DNA of 9,070 nucleotides from Lentzea sp. (lineage in GTDB: Bacteria; Actinomycetota; Actinomycetes; Mycobacteriales; Pseudonocardiaceae), in the NCBI GenBank assembly GCA_030146905.1, contig JASLAV010000994.1, forward strand, positions 1-9,070, written 5' to 3'. The translations under genes and the position numbers were made by a program. Shown one piece after another: positions 1 through 5,291 of this stretch (the first letter of the stretch is position 1; every line of letters begins with the position of its first letter). The notes under the pieces were generated by a model, which was not told where the DNA came from, did not search any database, and was given only the letters and a program-made list of their open reading frames with translations.

Positions 1-395
1 GCGTGCTCCACGGTCGCCGCGGCCAGCTCGTACGTGAGGCCCTGCCGCCGGAACCCCTTGCGCACCACGAAGCACGTCACGGCCCACACGCCGTCGTCGT
101 CCTTGTCCTCGGCGCGCCCTTTCCAGGGGATGGGCATGTCCAGCAGCTTCGCGTAGTCGCACCGCGGCTCGACCGCCACCCACCCGGCGGGCTGGTCGTC
201 AACGTAGGCGACCAGGCCGGTGCCGCGGGCGGACTGCTCCTGGTGCGCGGCGTAGCGCTCGTCGAGCGTCGAGTCGCGCCAGAACCAGCCCTTGACCTTG
301 TACCGCTGGCAGTGGCACTTGCCGGGTTCGGAGCCGTCGAAGATCGCCTCGACGTCCTCCCACGGCACCTCGTCCGACGCCACGATCCGGATCAC
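1..395 (-). CDS. GNAT-family N-acetyltransferase (3' part beyond the window)
   Basis: Predicted acetyl-CoA-dependent N-acetyltransferase; the substrate cannot be told from sequence. The 131 visible codons start V/M-I-R-I-V and contain the N-terminal block typical of an actinobacterial GNAT subgroup (PWEDVEAIF, residues 11-19, then a Cys/His/Cys run CHCQRYK at 27-33). The acetyl-CoA-binding motif A is visible as VTCFVVRKGFRRQGLTYEL (residues 106-124), with the pyrophosphate-binding R/Q-x-x-G signature at RRQGLT. The gene runs off the left edge before the last strands of the fold. The start is uncertain. GTG at 393-395 gives MIRIV, which resembles family members and has a weak TAGG 9 nt upstream. 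An in-frame CTG at 402-404 would add LSD and sits 7 nt after a better GGGAG Shine-Dalgarno at 412-416. The gene is separated from the next same-strand gene by about 460 bp, so it probably has its own promoter. Confidence 0.85.
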   Translation of the reverse strand, partial: MIRIVASDEVPWEDVEAIFDGSEPGKCHCQRYKVKGWFWRDSTLDERYAAHQEQSARGTGLVAYVDDQPAGWVAVEPRCDYAKLLDMPIPWKGRAEDKDDDGVWAVTCFVVRKGFRRQGLTYELAAATVEH

Positions 396-421
396 GTCGC
401 TCAGCCTAGAGCTCCCGGGCT

Positions 422-676
422 GGTCCCACGACGTTTCCCATCGACGCGCGTGAACCCGGTCCCGCGGTGTTCCCAGGACGACTCCGTGCGGGCCCGGTCC
501 TGCGACGCTTCCGGGTGACCCCGAGGTTCCCGGGTGATCCCGAGCTTCCGGGTGTCCCGAGCGAACCGGTCCCACCACATCTCCGGGTGACCGGAGCGGA
601 ACCGGTCCACATCCGGACCATCGGAGCGATCCGGTCCCACGACACCCTCGACGACCCGAGCGATCCGGCCCCCGCG
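422..676. repeat. Degenerate tandem repeat, period about 36 bp, about 8 units
   Basis: A core close to GGTCCCACGAC recurs at 422, 458, 496, 568, 604, 633 and 667, with a weaker copy (GGTGATCCCGAG) at 533. The intervals are 36, 38, 37, 35, 36, 29 and 34 bp. Several cores are preceded by GCGAACC or GCGATCC (561, 597, 626, 660). Between cores is a second recurring element close to CTTCCGGGTGACCCCGAG, at 508-525, 526-544, 545-561 and, shortened, 581-596. No unit is identical to another, so this is an old or decayed array, or a string of similar binding sites. It is not CRISPR: the conserved part is too short and too variable. Function unknown. Confidence 0.6.
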
Positions 677-722
677 CTTCCTTGCCTTGCGGAACGAACA
701 GATCGCGATTTCGGTTCCCCGT

Positions 723-784
723 CTGTCCACAGGTTACCGCGACCAGCGAAGACGCAGGTCAGCGCGCCGCAATCCTGTGGACAA
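723..784. promoter_or_regulatory. Inverted pair of DnaA-box-like 9-mers
   Basis: CTGTCCACA reads on the plus strand at 723-731, one base from the actinobacterial DnaA-box consensus TTGTCCACA. TTGTCCACA itself reads on the minus strand at 776-784. The similarity extends two bases further, so TGTCCACAGG (724-733) and its exact reverse complement CCTGTGGACA (774-783) form an inverted repeat with a 40-bp gap. No dnaA, dnaN, recF, rpmH or parAB gene is nearby, so this does not look like the chromosome origin. Two boxes could titrate DnaA or give DnaA-responsive control of a neighbouring gene, or be chance. Binding is inference only. Confidence 0.35.
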
Positions 785-862
785 CTTGAGATCTTGAAGG
801 CGTCGGCGCACCGGGAGCACCGGCAAACCGGGAACACCGCAGCCCGGGCCAGAGCAGCAGAG

Positions 863-1216
863 CTACAACTCCTGGGTCAAGTTCACCGGGTTCCCGTCCG
901 GATCGAAGACGTGCGCCACCCGCTGCCCCCAAGGCATGTCGTTCGACGGCCCCTGCACACGCCCACCGGCAGCCCCGACCAACGGCAGAAGAGCGTCGAC
1001 ATCCTCCACCCCGACACTCAGGGTGATGCGCGAAGGCGCGGACAGATCAGCCGGCTCCGCCACCAGCCCGAGCTCGGCATCCCCGATCCGGAGCGTCTTG
1101 TAGAACACCCGCCCGCTCTCCGGGTACCGGGCCACCTCGACAGCACCGAGCACCCGAGAGTAGAACGCCTGCGCACGGCCAAGATCCGGCGTAACGATGA
1201 TGGGCTGTATAGCCAT
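863..1216 (-). CDS. VOC-superfamily (glyoxalase/bleomycin-resistance fold) protein
   Basis: A 117-residue single-domain vicinal-oxygen-chelate protein, presumably cytosolic, made of two beta-alpha-beta-beta-beta modules. Module 1 spans about residues 3-55 (IIVTPDLGRAQAFYSRVLGA at 6-25 is the classic strand-helix start). Module 2 spans about 62-116 and ends in the family signature FDPDGNP (104-110). The length is normal for the family. The start ATG at 1214-1216 has a strong Shine-Dalgarno (AGGAGG, 1224-1229) that overlaps the TAG stop of the sigma-factor gene 11 bp upstream, so the two are very likely co-transcribed and translationally coupled. Of the four usual metal-ligand positions, the third (His in E. 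coli GloA) is R63 and the fourth (Glu) is N112, so a metal-dependent glyoxalase I activity is doubtful; a ligand-binding or resistance role is as likely. Substrate unknown. Confidence 0.9.
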   Translation of the reverse strand: MAIQPIIVTPDLGRAQAFYSRVLGAVEVARYPESGRVFYKTLRIGDAELGLVAEPADLSAPSRITLSVGVEDVDALLPLVGAAGGRVQGPSNDMPWGQRVAHVFDPDGNPVNLTQEL

Positions 1217-1227
1217 GGAAGTTCCTC

Positions 1228-2166
1228 CTAGCAGTCCCCAGAGGTACGGGGCGAACCGGAAGAACTGATCGGTGTGTCGAACAAAGAGAGGAACGAGGAC
1301 ACGTTCAGGTAGGTCGTGGTCCCGGTGACCAGCCCGCCCCGCACGTCGAGGAACACCAGCCCGAACGGCTCGGCCATCCCCGGCCGCATCTGCCAGAAGG
1401 CCGGCGACCCGTTGGCAAGAACCGGCACCATCCAGGCACCGGCGCAGGCCGAGTTCGGATCGCTCAACGCCAGGGAAATGGAAGAACGCCCGCGCAGCCA
1501 CCAGCTGAACGGCGGCATCGACATCGTCGCGTCCTCGTGCAGCAGGGCGACGAGGGTCTGCACGTCGTGCCGTTCGAACGCCTCGCAGTAGCGGCTGAGC
1601 AGCGCTTTCTGCTCCGGGTCGTCGGGCAGGAGCGGGTCGCCCGGGTCGGCGGTCCGCAGTGACGTGCGGGCTCGTTGCAGGGCGCTGTTGACCGAGGCGA
1701 CCGAGACTGACAGCAACGTGGCGACCTCGGACGCCTGCCACGCCAGCACGTCGCGCAGGATCAGCACCGCTCGTTGGCGCGGAGGCAGGAGTTGCAGAGC
1801 TGCCACGAACGCCAGTCGCACGGTCTCGCGCAGGATCGCCTGGTCCTCCGGCAGCACCAGGGCGTCCGGGACGGGCTGCACGAAGACGCGTTCGTGCAGG
1901 GGAGCGCCGATGTCGCCGCCGGGAGGTCCCAGGTTCACGGCCAGGGCGCGGCGCTGGGCGCTGCGCAGCATGTCGATGCAGATGTTCGTGGCTATGCGGT
2001 AGAGCCAGGTGCGCAGGGAGGCGCGGGACTCGTCGTAGGTGTCGTACGCCTTCCACGCGCGCACGAGTGTTTCCTGCACGGCGTCCTCGGCTTCGAAGCC
2101 GGAGCCGAGCATGCGGTAGCAGTAGCCGGTCAGCTCCACCCTGAACGGCTCCAGCGCCTCGATCAC
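1228..2166 (-). CDS. ECF RNA polymerase sigma factor with C-terminal SnoaL-like domain
   Basis: An extracytoplasmic-function sigma factor of 312 residues, longer than the usual 170-200 because of a C-terminal extension. Region sigma2 covers about residues 5-75 (CYRMLGSGFEAEDAVQETL at 16-34, then ASLRTWLYRIATNICID at 49-65, the core-binding and -10 recognition segment). Sigma4 covers about 108-172 (LLPPRQRAVLILRDVLAW, then the helix-turn-helix ASEVATLLSVSVASVNSALQ). From about 186 a SnoaL/NTF2-like domain follows (RYCEAFERHDVQTLVALLHE, then MSMPPFSWWLRG). This matches the SigG/TIGR02960-type group, in which the C-terminal domain is known or thought to modulate activity in place of a separate anti-sigma factor. 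No anti-sigma gene is adjacent, consistent with that. The start is GTG at 2164-2166, preceded by only a weak TAGGG. The VOC gene follows in the same operon and is a plausible target or accessory. The inducing signal is unknown. Confidence 0.93.
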   Translation of the reverse strand: MIEALEPFRVELTGYCYRMLGSGFEAEDAVQETLVRAWKAYDTYDESRASLRTWLYRIATNICIDMLRSAQRRALAVNLGPPGGDIGAPLHERVFVQPVPDALVLPEDQAILRETVRLAFVAALQLLPPRQRAVLILRDVLAWQASEVATLLSVSVASVNSALQRARTSLRTADPGDPLLPDDPEQKALLSRYCEAFERHDVQTLVALLHEDATMSMPPFSWWLRGRSSISLALSDPNSACAGAWMVPVLANGSPAFWQMRPGMAEPFGLVFLDVRGGLVTGTTTYLNVSSFLSLFDTPISSSGSPRTSGDC

Positions 2167-2221
2167 GGGAAAACCCTACGCGGACCGATCAGTTTTCGTC
2201 GGCCGGCTCGTACACCTGGGC
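2167..2221. promoter_or_regulatory. Short divergent promoter region, sigma factor / DinB-like gene
   Basis: These 55 bp must hold both divergent promoters or leaders. On the plus strand GGAAAAC (2168-2174) and CGTC (2197-2200) resemble ECF -35 and -10 elements, but they are 22 bp apart, too far for a standard ECF promoter. TACACC at 2211-2216 lies 5 nt before the ATG at 2222 and could be a poor -10 for a leaderless transcript. No clear dyad is present. Assigning either promoter would need transcript-start data. Confidence 0.3.
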
Positions 2222-2812
2222 ATGACGGACATTCGTGCTGCTATCCGAGATGAACGACGTGAGCAGGCAGAGATCCTCGAAGGGCTGACCGAGCAGCAGT
2301 GGGCAGCACCCAGTTTGTGCGAGGGGTGGACTGTCAAGCACGTGGTCGCGCACACCACCCTCCCGTACCGCTCCACGGGGACGAGAGTGCTGCTGGAGAT
2401 GCTGAAGTCCGCCGGCCGGTTCAACCACGCGTCCGACCGCATGGCGCGCAAGGATGCCGAGGCACTGTCCACCGGCGACCTGGTGGACACCGTGAAAGCG
2501 AACGTCGGGCACCCGTGGACGCCGCCCGGTGGGGGCGCGGCGGGCGCGTTGTCGCACGACGTCATCCACGGGCTCGACATCACGGTCGCGCTCGGCCTGG
2601 ACCGGCGGGTGCCGCACGAGTGGCTGAAGGTGGTGTTCGACGCCATGAAGCCCGGTAACGTCAAGTACTTCGGGGCCGACCTCGACGGGAAACGGCTGGA
2701 GGCCACGGACCTGGACTGGGCGTTCGGCGAGGGCAGGCCGGTGCGGGGGCTCGCCCAGGACCTGCTGCTCCTCGTCTGCGGGCGCGCCCTGCCTGCGGGG
2801 CGGCTCAGCTGA
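2222..2812 (+). CDS. DinB/MDMPI-fold protein, maleylpyruvate isomerase family, possibly mycothiol-dependent
   Basis: A 196-residue predicted cytosolic protein of the actinobacterial MDMPI (mycothiol-dependent maleylpyruvate isomerase) family, a DinB-like four-helix bundle. The N-terminal half shows the family pattern: a first helix ending LTEQQWAAPSLCEGWTVKHV (22-41), then VVAH with H44, and SHDVIHGLDI (111-120) with H112 and H116. H44, H112 and H116 are the likely metal ligands of the DinB triad. The short C-terminal segment LEATDLDWAFGEGRPVRG (159-176) is typical of the same family. Most members have no proven reaction and may be general thiol-transferases acting in detoxification, so a maleylpyruvate substrate is not implied. 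The start ATG at 2222 has no good Shine-Dalgarno (CCTGGG only). The 3' end overlaps the convergent marR gene by 8 bp. Confidence 0.85.
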   Translation: MTDIRAAIRDERREQAEILEGLTEQQWAAPSLCEGWTVKHVVAHTTLPYRSTGTRVLLEMLKSAGRFNHASDRMARKDAEALSTGDLVDTVKANVGHPWTPPGGGAAGALSHDVIHGLDITVALGLDRRVPHEWLKVVFDAMKPGNVKYFGADLDGKRLEATDLDWAFGEGRPVRGLAQDLLLLVCGRALPAGRLS

Positions 2813-3248
2813 CGGCGGAACGGACCTGGGCCGTCGCCTCGACCGTCGCCGTCAGGAACCGTGCGACGACCTGGCGTTCCTCCTGGCTCATGTCCTTCCA
2901 GGCGGCGGCGTAGCCGCGGGCCAGCGGCTCGAAGAACGTCGCCGCCAAGGCCCGTGCGTCCGCGAGCACGCGCAGCTCCACGCGGCGGCGGTCCTCCGGG
3001 TCGCGTTCGCGGACCACGTGGCCCGCCTTCTCCAGGCGGTCCAGCACGGACGTCGTGGCCGACGCGCTGAGGTTCAGGGCCTTCGCGAGCGAGCCCGGTG
3101 TCATCGGGGTCGTCATGATCAGGTTCAGCGCTGTCATGTCCGTGGGGTGCAGTGCGTGCGCCGCGCTGAAGATCTCCAGGAACCGGTTCGACTCCATCAC
3201 CAACCCGCGCAGCAGCATGCTCAGGTCGTAGTCGGTTGCGTCGCTCAC
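2805..3248 (-). CDS. MarR-family transcriptional regulator
   Basis: A 147-residue winged-helix regulator of normal MarR length, expected to act as a dimer. Helix 1 (about 6-30) and the C-terminal helices (about 95-145) would form the dimer interface. The DNA-binding domain lies at about 35-95: MTPGSLAKALNLSASATTSV (49-68) is the helix-turn-helix, followed by LDRLEKAGHVVRERDPEDR (69-87), the recognition-helix end and the charged wing with the near-universal D-x-x-D-R-R signature. The gene diverges from an MMPL exporter gene 54 bp away, the standard arrangement for a MarR repressor and the pump it controls. Candidate operator half-sites lie in that gap. The start is GTG at 3246-3248; a possible -10 (TAAGCT) only 6 nt upstream suggests a leaderless transcript. 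The ligand is unknown. The 3' end overlaps the convergent DinB-like gene by 8 bp. Confidence 0.93.
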   Translation of the reverse strand: MSDATDYDLSMLLRGLVMESNRFLEIFSAAHALHPTDMTALNLIMTTPMTPGSLAKALNLSASATTSVLDRLEKAGHVVRERDPEDRRRVELRVLADARALAATFFEPLARGYAAAWKDMSQEERQVVARFLTATVEATAQVRSAVS

Positions 3249-3254
3249 GCCCCC

Positions 3255-3260
3255 AGCTTA
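3255..3260 (-). promoter_or_regulatory. Candidate -10 element for leaderless marR transcript
   Basis: On the minus strand TAAGCT (plus-strand AGCTTA) fits the TAnnnT pattern and is preceded by TG. It ends 6 nt before the GTG start at 3248, so transcription would begin at or next to the start codon. No good Shine-Dalgarno precedes the GTG, which fits a leaderless mRNA, common in actinobacteria. No convincing -35 hexamer is seen. Confidence 0.35.
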
Positions 3261-3263
3261 CAG

Positions 3264-3292
3264 TTCGGTCATCGAAACGTTCGACGATCGAA
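3264..3292. promoter_or_regulatory. Candidate MarR operator: four alternating half-sites in 8-bp register
   Basis: Half-sites TTCGG (3264-3268), TCGAA (3272-3276), TTCGA (3280-3284) and TCGAA (3288-3292) are each separated by exactly 3 bp, so adjacent pairs form overlapping inverted repeats. The two right-hand pairs (3272-3284 and 3280-3292) are perfect 5+5 dyads; the leftmost half-site has one mismatch. The array fills most of the marR/mmpL gap and ends touching the mmpL Shine-Dalgarno, so a bound regulator could block both genes. That the neighbouring MarR protein binds here is inference from position. Confidence 0.6.
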
Positions 3293-3302
3293 GGAATGGC
3301 TG

Positions 3303-5276
3303 ATGCGAGTCCTCGCCGGGGTCCTGCTCGTCGTCTGGCTGGCCCTGGGCGGCTTCACCGGGCCGTACGCGGGCAAGCTGTCGGAGGTCGCGGAGAACGA
3401 CAGCAGCGCGTTCCTGCCCAACTCCGCCGAGTCCACGCAGGTCGCGGAGCTGCAGAAGAAGTTCCAGCGCTCCAACGCCATCCCGGCGATCGTCGTCGTG
3501 GAACGCGAGGGCGGGCTGACCGACGACGACCGGAAGTTCCTCGCCGAACGCGGCCAGGGCTTCCAGGCCTCGCCCGTCATTCCCGCGCCCAACGACAACG
3601 AGGCCGCGCAGATCGTCGTGCTGCTCGACCCCGCCCAGGAGGTCCGCGACTCGGTCCTGCAGCTCCGCGACGGCACCCGAGGCGCTCCCGAGGGGCTGAC
3701 GGTCGCGGTGACGGGACCGGCGGCGCAGGTCGCCGACCTCGTCGAGGCGTTCGGCGGGATCGACGGGTTGCTGCTGCTCGTCGCCGGCGCGGTGGTCGCG
3801 CTCATCCTGCTCGTGGTCTACCGGAGTCCGCTGCTGCCGGTCGTGGTGCTCGTGTCCGCGGTGTTCGCGCTCGGCCTCGCCAGCTTCGTCGTCTACCTGC
3901 TGGCGAAGAACGACGTGCTGGCGCTCAACGGCCAGAGCCAGGGCATCCTCTCGATCCTCGTGTTCGGCGCCGCGACGGACTACGCGTTGCTGCTCGTGTC
4001 GCGGTTCCGCGAGGAACTGCGCGACACCGAGGACAAGGTCGCGGCCGTCCGCACCGCGTGGCGCGGCACCGTCGAGCCCATCGCGGCGTCCGCGGGCACC
4101 GTGATCCTCGGTGTGCTGTGCCTGCTGTTCAGCGACCTCGACTCGAACAAGGGACTCGGTCCCGTCGCGGCCATCGGCATCGGTGCCGCGTTGCTCACGA
4201 CGATGACGTTCCTGCCCGCGACGCTCGCACTGCTCGGGCGCGGCGCGTTCTGGCCGTTCGCGCCGAAGCTCGGCTCACCGCACCCCGAGACGAGCGGGCT
4301 CTGGGGCCGTGTCGCGCAGTTCGTGCGCCGCAAGCCCCGCGCCATCTGGATCGTCACGACGCTCGTGCTGCTCGTCGGCGCCGCGTTCCTGCCGCAGCTC
4401 AAGGCGTCCGGCACGGCCCAGTCCGACGTGTTCCTGACCGAGGTCGAGTCGGTCGCGGGCCAGGAGGTGCTGTCGCGGCACTTCCCCGGCGGCACCGGGT
4501 CGCCGACGGTCATCATCGCCGCCGAGGGCAGGACGGCCGAGGTGCTGGAGAAGTCCAAGGTGGACGGTGTCGCCGACGTGCGGCCCAGTGGAACGGCCGA
4601 CGGGCTGGTCCGCGTCGAGGCCACGTTGAAGGACGCGCCGGACTCCGACGCCGCGGTGGCGACGGTCGAACGCATCCGTGCGGCGGTGCACCCTATCGAC
4701 GCGCAGGTCGGCGGGCAGACGGCGACGCTGCTCGACACCAGGACGACGTCCGAGCACGACAGGCTGCTGATCATCCCGATCGTGCTGGTCGTGATCTTCC
4801 TCGTGCTGGCGCTGCTGCTGCGGTCGCTGCTGGCACCGTTGTTGCTGATCGCGACGGTCGTGCTGTCGTTCGCGGCCACCATGGGAGTCTCGGCGCTGGT
4901 GTTCAACCACGTCTTCGGCTTCCCCGGCGCGGACCCCGTGGTGCCGCTGTTCGGATTCGTGTTCCTGGTGGCACTGGGCATCGACTACAACATCTTCCTG
5001 ATGACCCGCGTGCGGGAGGAGACGCGGCAGCTCGGCACGGTCGAGGGGACCATCCGCGGTCTCAGCCTGACCGGTGGTGTGATCACGTCGGCCGGTGTGG
5101 TGCTGGCGGCCACGTTCGCGGCACTGGCCGTGCTGCCGATCCTGTTCCTCACGCAGATCGCGTTCATCGTGGCGTTCGGCGTCCTGCTGGACACGCTGCT
5201 GGTGCGGTCGTTGCTCGTGCCGGCGCTGTCGGTCGACATCGGCGGCCGGATCTGGTGGCCGTCGAAGCTGCGGTGA
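3303..5276 (+). CDS. MMPL-family (RND superfamily) membrane transporter
   Basis: A 657-residue inner-membrane transporter of the MMPL group, expected to use the proton gradient to move lipids or lipophilic small molecules out. The layout is a duplicated RND plan. TM1 is about 4-18, a periplasmic domain covers about 20-150, a block of membrane helices runs about 153-325, TM7 is about 347-368, a second periplasmic domain covers about 370-485, and a last block runs about 487-645. Each membrane block holds the Asp-Tyr pair characteristic of MMPL proton relay helices: D226-Y227 in FGAATDYALLLVSRFREEL and D561-Y562 in ALGIDYNIFLMTRVREE. It is slightly shorter than many relatives because almost nothing precedes TM1. 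The start is ATG at 3303 with Shine-Dalgarno GAAGGA 7 nt upstream; the ATG at 3296 is in another frame. It is divergent from marR, probably repressed by it, and followed after 15 bp by an AlkZ-like gene. Confidence 0.93.
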   Translation: MRVLAGVLLVVWLALGGFTGPYAGKLSEVAENDSSAFLPNSAESTQVAELQKKFQRSNAIPAIVVVEREGGLTDDDRKFLAERGQGFQASPVIPAPNDNEAAQIVVLLDPAQEVRDSVLQLRDGTRGAPEGLTVAVTGPAAQVADLVEAFGGIDGLLLLVAGAVVALILLVVYRSPLLPVVVLVSAVFALGLASFVVYLLAKNDVLALNGQSQGILSILVFGAATDYALLLVSRFREELRDTEDKVAAVRTAWRGTVEPIAASAGTVILGVLCLLFSDLDSNKGLGPVAAIGIGAALLTTMTFLPATLALLGRGAFWPFAPKLGSPHPETSGLWGRVAQFVRRKPRAIWIVTTLVLLVGAAFLPQLKASGTAQSDVFLTEVESVAGQEVLSRHFPGGTGSPTVIIAAEGRTAEVLEKSKVDGVADVRPSGTADGLVRVEATLKDAPDSDAAVATVERIRAAVHPIDAQVGGQTATLLDTRTTSEHDRLLIIPIVLVVIFLVLALLLRSLLAPLLLIATVVLSFAATMGVSALVFNHVFGFPGADPVVPLFGFVFLVALGIDYNIFLMTRVREETRQLGTVEGTIRGLSLTGGVITSAGVVLAATFAALAVLPILFLTQIAFIVAFGVLLDTLLVRSLLVPALSVDIGGRIWWPSKLR

Positions 5277-5291
5277 GCGAGGATCACCGGC

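Larger units (their letters stand above)
405..862. other. Long intergenic stretch without a convincing gene
   Basis: About 460 bp between the minus-strand VOC gene and the minus-strand GNAT gene. Open frames cross it on both strands, but their translations are rich in Arg, Gly, Ser and Pro, match no family I recognise, lack good ribosome-binding sites and run into neighbouring genes out of frame. From left to right it holds a degenerate tandem repeat (422-676), an imperfect palindrome (691-718: GGAAC and GTTCC arms around ATCGCGAT), a pair of inverted DnaA-box-like 9-mers (723-784), and a GC-rich tail with the near-direct repeat CCGGGAGCACCG / CCGGGAACACCG and a GCCCGGGC palindrome just beyond the VOC stop, which may help terminate that operon. 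It must also carry the promoter of the GNAT gene; I cannot pick out -10/-35 hexamers with confidence. Confidence 0.7.

Noticed and set aside
422..676. CRISPR-like array
   Set aside because: Conserved cores are only about 11 bp and vary between units; real CRISPR repeats are longer and nearly identical. No cas genes nearby.
723..784. Chromosomal replication origin
   Set aside because: Only two DnaA-like boxes, no AT-rich unwinding element, and no dnaA/dnaN/rpmH neighbourhood.
406..837. Minus-strand open frames of 109 and 143 residues in the intergenic stretch
   Set aside because: Composition is Arg/Ser/Gly/Cys-rich with no recognisable domain, and the repeat unit explains the repeated peptide pattern. 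Treated as noncoding.
467..1231. Long plus-strand open frame over the repeat region and the VOC gene
   Set aside because: Most of it is antisense to a clear VOC gene; it has no family resemblance and no good Shine-Dalgarno.
1263..2194. 11-bp inverted identity AACTGATCGGT (plus 1263-1273; minus 2184-2194) near both ends of the sigma gene
   Set aside because: About ten or more 11-mer matches are expected by chance in a window of this size; one copy is inside coding sequence.
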